Below the pieces are notes generated by a model. It did no database searches. It was not told the origin of the DNA and worked only from the letters and a program-made list of their open reading frames with translations. The position numbers were made by a program, and so were the translations under genes. A stretch of DNA of 38,735 nucleotides, taken from positions 1 to 38,735 of the forward strand of contig JAACED010000020.1 of assembly GCA_011682695.1 (NCBI GenBank), in the 5' to 3' direction. Shown here one piece after another: positions 8,680-16,189 of this stretch. Source of the stretch: Gammaproteobacteria bacterium (GTDB lineage: Bacteria > Actinomycetota > Acidimicrobiia > Spongiisociales > UBA4744). How positions within the stretch are numbered: position 1 is the stretch's first letter; the number at the start of each line of letters is the position of its first letter.

Positions 8680-10524
8680 GTGCGCCGAATCGGTGCCGTC
8701 ACACTCCTGGCGGCTCTGGCAGTTGCCGTCCTTGCCGGCCCTGCCGCGGCCAGAGGATTCGACACGACCCGCGCCGTCGTCGAAGTCCAGGTGCAGGCCG
8801 ACGGATCCCTCCTCGTAACCGAACACCTCACTTTCGATTTCGACGGGTCATTCACCGGCGCCTATCGGGACATTCCGCTGCGTCCTGGCGAGGAGATCGT
8901 TGACGTATCGGTGTCGGAGGGTGGCAGGGCCTATCAACCGGGCGCGTCTGCAGAGCTCGGTTCCTCCGGCGCTCCCGACACGTTCGGCGTCGTGCAGCTG
9001 GGCAACCTCGAACGCATCGTCTGGCACTATGCCGCTGCCAACGAGCCGCGTACCTTCACGGTGTCGTACCGCTTTCTGGGTCTGGCCCATGCCTATGACG
9101 ACGTCGTCGACGTCAACCTGCAGGTGTGGGGCGACCAGTGGAAAGGCGGGCTCGACTCACTCACCGCAACGATGACCTTGCCCGGTACTCCGTCCGATGT
9201 TCGCGTGTGGGGACATCCCGCGACCATCAAGGGTTCGACTTCTCTCGGTGCCGACGGCGTCTCGCCCACACTCGAGGCGAGCGGAATCCCGGACCAGCAG
9301 TTCGTCGAGATGCGCGTCGTGTTCCCCCGATCCGTCCTCACCTCGACGTCTGGCGCCACCGAGATTGCAGGGGACGGCCTGCCTCAGATCCTCGCCGAGG
9401 AGGAGGCAGAAACGGCTCGCGCTTCTCGCGATCAAGCCACAGGACGTCGTCTGGCCATCGTGCTCCTGATCATCACGTTCCTACCCGCGCTGAGTGCCGT
9501 CGCCTGGCTCTACCTACGCTACGGGCGAGAGCCGCGGGTCGACTATGACCGCGAGTACGAGCAGGAGCCGCCGTCGGACGATCCGCCGGTGGTCGTTGGT
9601 GGTCTGCTTTCCCAGGGGACGGTCGGGGTCCCGGAGTTCACCGCGACCCTGTTCGATCTGATCCGCAAAGGTGTTCTGACCGCCGGGCCCGTCAGTGTGG
9701 AGCGCAAGACGTGGGGGGGTCTGCGAACCGAGCAGATCTCCGATCTGGAGATCGGACTCGGTGATACGCACATGGCGTTGACCGCTGCCGAGCGTCCCGT
9801 CGTGACCGTGATGAAGAGAGTTTTTGCCTCAGGCCCCCAGCCGTTGACCGAGTTCAGAGAGCTGATCAGAGAGGACGCGGCAGCAAACGCCGAGACATAC
9901 AAGGTATTCCAGAAGGAAGCCGAGAAGGCGCTGACCCGCCGAAAGTTGCTGGACCGCTCCGGCACCAAACCAATGTGGATCGTCGGTGGGGTCATGTTCG
10001 CGTTGATCTTCATCGGGATGTTTGCGATGGCGCCGCTGGCGGGGACCAGGTGGGGGACGCTCATCGTTCCCGGTTTGCTGCTGGCATTCTTCGTCAACGC
10101 GACCATCCTTGGTGTGTTCGCCATCACCAGGAAGGGCTGGGTGAAGCGTACCCGTACGGGCGCTCAACTGGCGGCTCGGTGGGAGGCCTTCCGGCGGTAT
10201 CTGAAGGACTTCAGCCGTCTCGAGGAGGCGCCGGCCATCTCACTGGCTCTGTGGGATCGCTACCTCGTCTACGCGGTGGCGCTCGGAGTCGCCGAGGACG
10301 TTCTGAAGGCGGCCCGTTTGCGGGCGCCCCAAGAGCTAGAGCAGCAGAGCAGCCTGTATTGGTACGGAACCCAGGGGTACTCCGGTGGACACAGCACCAA
10401 CGCACTCGCCGGTCTTGGGAGCGCACTGCACGGCGCCTTCGCTGCTCCGTCGTCGGGTGGAGGGGGAGGCTTCAGCGGTGGTGGTGGCGGTGGCGGAGGC
10501 GGCGGAGGCGGCGGCGCCTGGTGA
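8680..10524 (+). CDS. DUF2207 membrane protein with poly-glycine tail
   Basis: A 614-aa predicted membrane protein of the DUF2207 type, which commonly follows lemA. It has a signal peptide (cleavage near AAARG, about residue 25) and an extracellular beta-rich domain with the typical GAYRDIPL motif near residue 66. One membrane helix follows (about 264-284), then a cytosolic region, then two further helices (about 428-480). The C-terminus is almost pure glycine ending GGAW (DNA 10455-10521). Similar glycine tails are common in this family, but the GGN codon run is a low-complexity tract prone to slippage. The start is GTG at 8680, 2 nt after the lemA stop. Confidence 0.88.
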   Translation: MRRIGAVTLLAALAVAVLAGPAAARGFDTTRAVVEVQVQADGSLLVTEHLTFDFDGSFTGAYRDIPLRPGEEIVDVSVSEGGRAYQPGASAELGSSGAPDTFGVVQLGNLERIVWHYAAANEPRTFTVSYRFLGLAHAYDDVVDVNLQVWGDQWKGGLDSLTATMTLPGTPSDVRVWGHPATIKGSTSLGADGVSPTLEASGIPDQQFVEMRVVFPRSVLTSTSGATEIAGDGLPQILAEEEAETARASRDQATGRRLAIVLLIITFLPALSAVAWLYLRYGREPRVDYDREYEQEPPSDDPPVVVGGLLSQGTVGVPEFTATLFDLIRKGVLTAGPVSVERKTWGGLRTEQISDLEIGLGDTHMALTAAERPVVTVMKRVFASGPQPLTEFRELIREDAAANAETYKVFQKEAEKALTRRKLLDRSGTKPMWIVGGVMFALIFIGMFAMAPLAGTRWGTLIVPGLLLAFFVNATILGVFAITRKGWVKRTRTGAQLAARWEAFRRYLKDFSRLEEAPAISLALWDRYLVYAVALGVAEDVLKAARLRAPQELEQQSSLYWYGTQGYSGGHSTNALAGLGSALHGAFAAPSSGGGGGFSGGGGGGGGGGGGGAW

Positions 10525-10532
10525 CACGCGTT

Positions 10533-10579
10533 TTCCTGTCAATGCAAGCGTCGGATAGCGACGCTTGCATTGACAGGAA
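10533..10579. repeat. Palindromic repeat family 1, unit E (perfect palindrome)
   Basis: The best-preserved unit: arms 10533-10553 and 10559-10579 pair at all 21 positions around the loop GATAG. The core reads GTCAATGCAAGCGTCG, then the loop, then CGACGCTTGCATTGAC. It starts 8 nt after the DUF2207 stop, between convergent genes. Confidence 0.92.
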
Positions 10580-10585
10580 CCTCAT

Positions 10586-10626
10586 TTCTGTCGGCCGCAC
10601 GATTTCATTTCGGCATTGACGAGGAA
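10586..10626. repeat. Possible decayed family-1 unit
   Basis: TTCTGTC at 10586-10592 and CATTGACGAGGAA at 10614-10626 resemble the outer ends of a family-1 unit, but the core is not recognisable and the span is 41 rather than 47 bp. It begins 6 nt after unit E. The right part encodes the last codons of the convergent MFS gene. This could be chance. Confidence 0.35.
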
Positions 10627-11771
10627 GGCTGGGCACGCATCCGCCTCCGGTCCCAGCGGGCGAACACGACCGTACCCAGCAGCGTCCAGGCCGCCACGGC
10701 GAAGAACATCGTCGGGTAGTTGCCGTAGTGGATCGCCGCACCGAGTACAGGCGCGCCGATGAGGGCTCCCAGGTCGAAGAGACCGGTGAAGATAGCGATG
10801 GCAGAGCCGCGATCGGCGGTCCGTGACCGGGTCACGACCAGTGCGAGCATGATGGGGAACGCATACGCATGCCCTGCCCCACACAGGAGACCGGCAGCGA
10901 CCACCGCGCCGCCGCCGCCGGCGAGTGCGAGCACGATGAAGCCGATCGTTGCAGAGGCCAGCGCCGGGTACAGCACCTTCATCTGACCCACCCGGTCGGG
11001 GAGGGAGCCGCCGAAGAGTCGCAGGGCGATCGCGATGCTCGAATAGGCGGCGAAGAATGCGCCAACCGACCCGATCCCGGTCTCGACCACGAACGTCTTC
11101 AGGAATGTGAAATAGGCGGTGAGCGCTACCGCAAAAACGAATGTCAACCACCACAGCGGCCGCAGGCTGGGAGCTGTCACCGATGCCCAGAAGCGCATGG
11201 GGGCCGACGTCCCTTTGGGGGCATCGTGAAGTGGGAGGGACAGGAGAAGGGCAAGTCCGGCGAATCCGAGTGCGGTGAGAAACAGGTGGGTGAAGGTTCC
11301 GGCCTCGAGGATGACGTCGCCGAGCAGGCCACCGAGGGCGATTGGCAAGAGCCCGGAGACCCCGAAGAGGGCGAGTCCCTCCGTCCTCCTCGCAGATGGA
11401 ACCTGGTCCGCACCGTAGGTGAACAGCGATGTGAACAACAGAGCTGTAGCGATGCCGTGGAGGATCTGTACCACGTAGATCCACGGGCCGAGGCCGGTCA
11501 CCGTCAGATACAGGGCGAGCGTGGCGATGTTGCCCAGGTTCCCGGCGATGATCACGGGGCGACGTCCGTAGATGTCCATGGCCTGGCCCACCCACGGGCG
11601 AACGATCACCGACGCCAGGGCGGTGAGCCCCACCAGCAGACCGATCTCGACCTCGCTCGCCCCGAGCCCGAGCAGGAATCCGGGGAAGTGGATGAACAGT
11701 GCCCATGCCATTGCCTGGGCGAGGTTCGCAAGCCACGCAAGGGAGAAACGTCTCGTCAGCAGTCTGGGCAT
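10605..11771 (-). CDS. MFS transporter
   Basis: A second MFS permease, 388 aa with about 12 hydrophobic segments. It begins MPRLLTRRFSLAWLANLAQ and has a GLTALASVIVRPWVGQAMD stretch followed by GRRP, the loop 2-3 motif of drug/metabolite-type MFS proteins. It is not closely alike the MFS at 6686. The start ATG at 11771 follows a TAGGCT -10 box by 6 nt, so the transcript is probably leaderless. Its final codons (SSSMPK) overlap sequence resembling a family-1 repeat end, so the C-terminus may have been extended or replaced by a repeat. Substrate unknown. Confidence 0.85.
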   Translation of the reverse strand: MPRLLTRRFSLAWLANLAQAMAWALFIHFPGFLLGLGASEVEIGLLVGLTALASVIVRPWVGQAMDIYGRRPVIIAGNLGNIATLALYLTVTGLGPWIYVVQILHGIATALLFTSLFTYGADQVPSARRTEGLALFGVSGLLPIALGGLLGDVILEAGTFTHLFLTALGFAGLALLLSLPLHDAPKGTSAPMRFWASVTAPSLRPLWWLTFVFAVALTAYFTFLKTFVVETGIGSVGAFFAAYSSIAIALRLFGGSLPDRVGQMKVLYPALASATIGFIVLALAGGGGAVVAAGLLCGAGHAYAFPIMLALVVTRSRTADRGSAIAIFTGLFDLGALIGAPVLGAAIHYGNYPTMFFAVAAWTLLGTVVFARWDRRRMRAQPSSSMPK

Positions 11772-11777
11772 CCGAGG

Positions 11778-11805
11778 AGCCTATACACGTGCGGACCGCC
11801 GTCAG
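11778..11805 (-). promoter_or_regulatory. Promoter of the second MFS gene (leaderless)
   Basis: On the minus strand CTGACG (11805-11800) and TAGGCT (11783-11778) are separated by 16 nt, a good -35/-10 pair. The -10 ends 6 nt before the ATG at 11771, which places the transcription start at or next to the start codon. No ribosome-binding site is present. Confidence 0.55.
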
Positions 11806-11858
11806 TCGGGATTTGGTCGCTGACGCCGCGGTTAGGCTCACAGGGAGAAGGAGAGGCA

Positions 11859-12158
11859 ATGGCCAAGGAATACCAGCTCCGCATGTACGACGTGGCCGAG
11901 GGGAAGATGGAGGAGTTTCTGGCGATCTTCCCAGCGGTCGTCGAAGCCCGTCGCAGTGTCGGATTCGATGTTGTGGGGGCGTGGACCATTCCCGAGGAGA
12001 ACAAGTTCGTGTGGATCGTCTCGACGGAAGCGCCCGGTGGGATCGACGCTCTCTCCGATGCGTACTACGCATCTCCGCTCCGAGCAGCCATCGATCCTGA
12101 GCCGGCTTCCCTACTGGATGAGATCGAGACAAGGCTCATGCAGGCCGTTCCATTCTGA
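11859..12158 (+). CDS. NIPSNAP-like / dimeric alpha-beta barrel protein
   Basis: A 99-aa protein starting MAKEYQLRMYDVAEGKMEEFL, resembling NIPSNAP-family ferredoxin-like (dimeric alpha-beta barrel) proteins. The conserved features are YQLRMYDV in the first strand, GFDVVGAWTIPEENKFVWIV in the middle and a terminal helix with an RLMQAVPF end. The start ATG at 11859 has GGAGA upstream and a TAGGCT box about 25 nt further up. It precedes folD by 59 nt. Such proteins may be small oxygenases or stress-related binding proteins; the function here is not known. Confidence 0.75.
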   Translation: MAKEYQLRMYDVAEGKMEEFLAIFPAVVEARRSVGFDVVGAWTIPEENKFVWIVSTEAPGGIDALSDAYYASPLRAAIDPEPASLLDEIETRLMQAVPF

Positions 12159-12217
12159 GCAATCGAGAGCAGCCCGTGCAGCTGCGCGGGCCTACGGATA
12201 GGAGGGGGGTTTCCCCA

Positions 12218-13063
12218 TTGAGTGCCCGCATACTCGACGGAAAAGAAGTGGCAGCGGCGGTTCGCGAAGAAGTCGCCGCGATGGTTGCGGCGATACCGAA
12301 AGAAGTGGGACTGGCCACGGTCCTGGTCGGCGATGACCCGGCCTCCCATGTGTACGTGCGCAGCAAACGCCGGACCGCAGGCAAGGTCGGCATCACCTCG
12401 ATCCACAATGAGGTCCCGGCCGATGTCACCCAGGAGGACCTCGAAGCGCTCGTGCTCCGGCTCAACGCGGACCCCGCTGTCGACGGAATCATCGTGCAAC
12501 TTCCGCTGCCCGACCATCTCGATGAACAGAGGATCACCTCGCTGATCGACCCTGGAAAGGACGTCGACGGGCTTCATCCCTACAACCTTGGTCTCCTCGC
12601 CTTGGAACGGCCCAAGTTGGTGCCGTGCACCCCTCAGGGCGTGATGCGCATCCTCGACTACTACGGCATCGAGACGTCGGGTGCTCGGGCGGTGATTGTG
12701 GGACGGTCCTTCCTCGTGGGACGTCCGCTCGGTCTCCTACTGGGGCTCAAGGGCACCGACGCGACTGTCACGATGGCGCACTCTCGGACTCGCGACCTGA
12801 GCGCGGTCACCCGGGAGGCAGACATCCTCGTGGCTGCCGTCGGCAGGGCGAAGATGATCGGAGCGGGCGACGTGAAACCGGGAGCCACGGTCATCGATGT
12901 CGGAATCAACCGCACCGAGGAAGGACTCGTCGGCGACGTCGATTTCGACGCGGTCGTCGAAGTGGCCGGATCGATCACTCCGGTCCCCGGAGGGGTGGGC
13001 CCGATGACCGTTGCCATGCTCATGCGCAACACCGCGATTGCAGCCCGATCACACGTGGGATAA
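12218..13063 (+). CDS. folD: Bifunctional methylenetetrahydrofolate dehydrogenase/cyclohydrolase
   Basis: FolD interconverts 5,10-methylene-THF and 10-formyl-THF with NADP, supplying formyl groups for purine synthesis. The 281-aa product has the catalytic YVRSK motif (Y46, K50), LPLPDHLDEQ, PCTPQGVM and GRSFLVGRPLGLLL, and ends with PGGVGPMTVAMLMRNT, all signature blocks. The frame extends up to a GTG at 12176, but a TTG at 12218 fits the family N-terminus (SARILDGKEVA) and follows AGGAGG (12200-12205), though at a rather long 12-nt spacing. It lies 21 nt before icd, which has its own strong ribosome site. Confidence 0.95.
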   Translation: MSARILDGKEVAAAVREEVAAMVAAIPKEVGLATVLVGDDPASHVYVRSKRRTAGKVGITSIHNEVPADVTQEDLEALVLRLNADPAVDGIIVQLPLPDHLDEQRITSLIDPGKDVDGLHPYNLGLLALERPKLVPCTPQGVMRILDYYGIETSGARAVIVGRSFLVGRPLGLLLGLKGTDATVTMAHSRTRDLSAVTREADILVAAVGRAKMIGAGDVKPGATVIDVGINRTEEGLVGDVDFDAVVEVAGSITPVPGGVGPMTVAMLMRNTAIAARSHVG

Positions 13064-13084
13064 TCCGCCTGAAAGGAGATCAAC

Positions 13085-14287
13085 ATGGCGTTACCGATTA
13101 CGATGGGACCCGAGGGGCTCGTCGTTCCTGACGAGCCCCTCATCCCCTTCATCGAGGGTGATGGCACCGGTCCCGACATCTGGCGTGCGTCCCGCTACGT
13201 GTTCGACTCGGCTGTAGAAAAGGCCTACGGCGGGCATCGCCGCATTGGGTGGAAAGAAGTGCTCGCCGGTCAGAAGGCGTACGACGAGACAGGCGAATGG
13301 CTTCCCGCGGAGACGATCGACGCGTTCCGACAATACCTGGTCGGCATCAAGGGTCCGTTGACGACGCCCGTCGGCGGTGGGATCCGAAGCCTCAACGTTG
13401 CGCTCCGTCAGACTCTCGATCTGTATGTGTGCCTTCGGCCCGTGCGGTACTTCGACGGGGTTCCCTCGCCGGTGAAGCATCCTGAACTCGTGGACATGGT
13501 GATCTTTCGCGAGAACACCGAGGATGTCTACGCGGGTCGCGAACTCGAAGAGGGCACACCGCAAGCGGAGAGCCTGCTCGAGTTCATGAAGTCCCGATTC
13601 GGCTGGGATATTCGTCCCGACAGTGGTCTTGGGCTGAAGCCGGTGTCCGAGACGGCATCCAAGCGTCTCGTCCGGGCAGCGCTCAAGTACGCACTGGAGA
13701 AGAACCGCAAGTCGGTGACGCTCGTTCACAAGGGCAACATCATGAAGTTCACCGAGGGTGCATTTCGCACGTGGGGTTATGAAGTCGTCAAGGACGAGTT
13801 CTCCGACGTCGCGGTGAGCTGGGAAGACTGCGGTGGCGAGCCCGGCGACAAGCTGCTCGTCAAGGATGTGATTGCCGACGCGTTCCTCCAGCAGATTCTC
13901 ACCCGGCCCGCGGAGTACGACGTGATCGCCACGCTCAATCTGAACGGCGACTATTTCTCCGATGCGCTGGCCGCGCAGGTCGGTGGCATCGGGATCGCCC
14001 CCGGAGGCAACATCAACTACGAGAACGGGATCGCACTGTTCGAGGCAACCCACGGGACCGCACCGAAGTACGCCGGACTGGACAAAGTGAACCCCGGTTC
14101 GCTGATCCTTTCCGGTGCGATGATGTTCCGGTATCTCGGTTGGGATGAAGCGGCGGATCTGATCGTCGGAGGCCTCAAGGCTGCGATCGCCGAAAAGATC
14201 GTCACCTACGATTTCGCTCGTCTCATGGAGGGCGCGACGAAGGTGAAGACCTCCGAGTTCGCACAAGCGATGGTCGAAAGGATGTAG
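13085..14287 (+). CDS. icd: Isocitrate dehydrogenase (NADP-type)
   Basis: Isocitrate dehydrogenase, oxidising isocitrate to 2-oxoglutarate and CO2 in the TCA cycle. At 400 aa it is the homodimeric E. coli-like type, not the 80-kDa monomeric form used by many actinobacteria. [17 protein letters not shown] contains S102, equivalent to the serine phosphorylated by AceK in E. coli. [17 protein letters not shown] has the Lys-Tyr pair associated with NADP preference. The ATG at 13085 has AAAGGAGAT upstream. A 12-bp hairpin follows the stop. Confidence 0.95.
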   Translation: MALPITMGPEGLVVPDEPLIPFIEGDGTGPDIWRASRYVFDSAVEKAYGGHRRIGWKEVLAGQKAYDETGEWLPAETIDAFRQYLVGIKGPLTTPVGGGIRSLNVALRQTLDLYVCLRPVRYFDGVPSPVKHPELVDMVIFRENTEDVYAGRELEEGTPQAESLLEFMKSRFGWDIRPDSGLGLKPVSETASKRLVRAALKYALEKNRKSVTLVHKGNIMKFTEGAFRTWGYEVVKDEFSDVAVSWEDCGGEPGDKLLVKDVIADAFLQQILTRPAEYDVIATLNLNGDYFSDALAAQVGGIGIAPGGNINYENGIALFEATHGTAPKYAGLDKVNPGSLILSGAMMFRYLGWDEAADLIVGGLKAAIAEKIVTYDFARLMEGATKVKTSEFAQAMVERM

Positions 14288-14292
14288 GCAGG

Positions 14293-14320
14293 CGGGGGAG
14301 GCGCGTTGGCGCCTCCCCCG
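14293..14320 (+). terminator. Terminator hairpin after icd
   Basis: A perfect 12-bp stem, CGGGGGAGGCGC at 14293-14304 and its complement at 14309-14320, with a GTTG loop. It starts 5 nt past the icd stop. There is no U-tract, as is common in high-GC actinobacteria. Confidence 0.75.
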
Positions 14321-14401
14321 ATCTTGCTGCTCCCGGCGAAGGAAGCGACCGAGGCGAAGGACCAGCCGAGGTCGACGGGGGAGAACGGGGGTCTCACGAT
14401 C

Positions 14402-14830
14402 CTAGATCGTCGCCAGATCCGCCAGCAGCGCTTCGCGATGCTCCTCATCGTCCACTCTCGACGCGAGATCGTGGGCGGCAACGAGGTATCGCTCCCGGTC
14501 CGCGTCGGACGCAGCCCGGGCAAGCGCCTCATAGGCATAGCTCTCATAGAAAGCCGGGAGATCGTTGTCCTGGCATAGGCGGAGCGACTCTTGTCCATGG
14601 TGAAGCGCCAGGTCTGGACAGCCCACAACCGCATACACCCTCGAGAGTTGCCACGCCCCGACCGCGAGGTTGAGCGGGGTGCAGGCCTTGGTCTGAGCCC
14701 AGTGCCATCTGGACGCATGGGCGAGATCGACCATCTCGTCGACTTCCTCGGGAGTGTGGTCGCGCTTTTCGAGTAGATCCCAAGCTGCGTTGAAGCACTC
14801 GGTCGCGAACCTGCGATGCGTTGCGTCCAC
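14402..14830 (-). CDS. Small helical (TPR-like) conserved protein
   Basis: A 142-aa, mostly helical soluble protein rich in Ala, Leu and Glu. Segments such as AVGAWQLSRVYAVVGCPDLAL and SYAYEALARAASDADRERYL look like TPR-type helical pairs. The frame continues to an ATG at 14860, but that would sit inside the hairpin at 14860-14885. The GTG at 14830 has GGGAGGTG just upstream and is the better start. It is the last minus-strand gene of this block and faces icd. I do not recognise a specific family or function. Confidence 0.7.
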   Translation of the reverse strand: MDATHRRFATECFNAAWDLLEKRDHTPEEVDEMVDLAHASRWHWAQTKACTPLNLAVGAWQLSRVYAVVGCPDLALHHGQESLRLCQDNDLPAFYESYAYEALARAASDADRERYLVAAHDLASRVDDEEHREALLADLATI

Positions 14831-14859
14831 GGGACACCTCCCACTGCAACCGTACAGCA

Positions 14860-14885
14860 TTGAGCCCCCTTTGACGGGGGCTCAA
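14860..14885 (-). terminator. Terminator hairpin of the secreted-protein operon
   Basis: A 10-bp perfect stem (TTGAGCCCCC and its complement) with a 6-nt loop, 22 nt past the stop of the secreted helical protein at 14908. It separates that operon from the small gene at 14402-14830. No U-tract is seen. Confidence 0.65.
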
Positions 14886-14907
14886 CACATTCCGGTTGCG
14901 GGTGCGG

Positions 14908-15687
14908 TTACGCGGCGTCGTCGGCCAACGCATCATGGATCGCGTCGCGCAGCGCCTGAGCGGCGGCCTTGGCGGAATCCTTGGTCGCACGGAGTTCGTC
15001 CCTCGCCTGGATGAGGTCGTCACGTCCCTGTCTGAGCAGTGATTTGGCCGGGTTCTCCCAGTCGCTCGCCTCCAGGTCGATGACCTGGTTCGGGACCGGG
15101 GCGGCGTACGCTTCGGCCTTAGTCATGTGCGTCTGCATCTCCTGCAGCGCCGCCTGGGCCTCGGTCACGTCGTAGCCGGCCTGATCGGCTCGGTCGACGA
15201 GCGCAGAGAGCTTCTCGTACACGTTGGTCGCCGGGTTGTTCACCGCCCACACGGCCGTGTCGGCGGCGATCACTTCGTGGACTTTCGGTGCAAGGACCAG
15301 ATAGATTCGAAAGTCGGTGGCGATCTTGGGTACGAGAACTCGAAGCTGATCGATCGTGTTCGCCGCATCGATTTCTCTCGACAATGTCCGGAGTCCGGCC
15401 TTGGCTTCGTTCAGATCGACGAACAGGTCCGCCTTGTGGGCTGAGGTTGCATGACCCTTCTCGTTCAGGGCCGTCCGCAGCCTGTCGATCGTCGCGAGCC
15501 GCCTGTCGATGGCGTGCTGGGCCCGTTCCTTGATCCTGTCGACGATGCCTGGCCGTTGACTGTCTACCGTCTGTTCGGCGACCGTTCCGTCGGGAGTCGG
15601 GCCGTCGGTTGTCTGTGCCATGGCAACGCCTGGCAGGGCGAGCACGAGGCTCAGCGCCACGGCTGCAGTGATGGTTCTCTTGATCAT
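14908..15687 (-). CDS. Secreted helical protein of unknown function
   Basis: A 259-aa exported protein. It has a clear signal peptide (MIKRTITAAVALSLVLALPG then VAMAQ, cleavage near residue 25). The mature part is almost all amphipathic helix, with likely coiled-coil stretches, for example RIKERAQHAIDRRLATIDRL and the C-terminal QARDELRATKDSAKAAAQAL. I do not recognise a family. Its ATG overlaps the stop of the upstream lipoprotein gene by 4 nt (ATGA), so the two are translationally coupled and probably work together at the cell surface. Confidence 0.8.
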   Translation of the reverse strand: MIKRTITAAVALSLVLALPGVAMAQTTDGPTPDGTVAEQTVDSQRPGIVDRIKERAQHAIDRRLATIDRLRTALNEKGHATSAHKADLFVDLNEAKAGLRTLSREIDAANTIDQLRVLVPKIATDFRIYLVLAPKVHEVIAADTAVWAVNNPATNVYEKLSALVDRADQAGYDVTEAQAALQEMQTHMTKAEAYAAPVPNQVIDLEASDWENPAKSLLRQGRDDLIQARDELRATKDSAKAAAQALRDAIHDALADDAA

Positions 15688-16088
15688 GGGGTTACGTCTC
15701 CTTCGTCTTCGTTGAAGCTCGAGTCCAGATCACCGAGGAGGCGATCCAGGTCGGCGAGCATGGCGTCGATGTCGCTCAGGTCGACAGCGACGTCTTCTTC
15801 GGTCAATTGGGCTGTCGTGGTGGTCGTTGTCGAAGAGGTTGCGGCCGGCTCGGCCGGCTGGGTCGTCGACAGCGCCGCCAACGGGACCGGTTCGGCAGGA
15901 GGGATGGTCGTGGTCGCTGCGGTGGTCGTGGTCGCCGTGGCGGTTGTGGTTGCCGTGGCCGGCTGGGACTGCGTCGTCGCAACGGCGGTTCCGGCGACAG
16001 CCTGAGGTCCGTCGATCGGTCCGCAAGCGGTCAGTATCAGGGCACCGGTGACGCCGATGGTGGCCCAGAGGCCGGCTCTCGATCGCAT
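15684..16088 (-). CDS. Thr-rich lipoprotein of unknown function
   Basis: A 134-aa lipoprotein with a lipobox near residue 22 (LTAC). The middle 60 residues are a low-complexity Thr/Ala/Pro linker, likely extended and possibly glycosylated. The C-terminus is acidic: DLSDIDAMLADLDRLLGDLD followed by SSFNEDEGD. This suits a flexible stalk presenting a short acidic helix that could bind the basic helical partner encoded by the overlapping downstream gene; that partnership is inference from the coupling. The long open Val/Gly-rich frame on the opposite strand is a shadow of the Thr/Ala codons. Confidence 0.8.
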   Translation of the reverse strand: MRSRAGLWATIGVTGALILTACGPIDGPQAVAGTAVATTQSQPATATTTATATTTTAATTTIPPAEPVPLAALSTTQPAEPAATSSTTTTTTAQLTEEDVAVDLSDIDAMLADLDRLLGDLDSSFNEDEGDVTP

Positions 16089-16189
16089 GCTGTCTCCTTT
16101 GAAGGTCTGAAGACAGGATCGGGCACGGCTGTGTGCACGCTGTGAGTGAGATGTTCGGAGTTTGTAAGACCTGAGCCAGTCAGGGATCG

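Noticed and set aside
10869-11858. Long upstream extension of the NIPSNAP-like protein frame
   Set aside because: It runs antisense through the MFS gene; family homology and a ribosome site both place the start at 11859.
12176-12217. Upstream GTG start for folD
   Set aside because: It would add 14 residues not seen in FolD and would place the AGGAGG site inside the coding region.
15451-16005. 184-aa plus-strand Val/Gly-rich frame
   Set aside because: It is the mirror of the Thr/Ala-rich lipoprotein and its partner on the minus strand, with no ribosome site.
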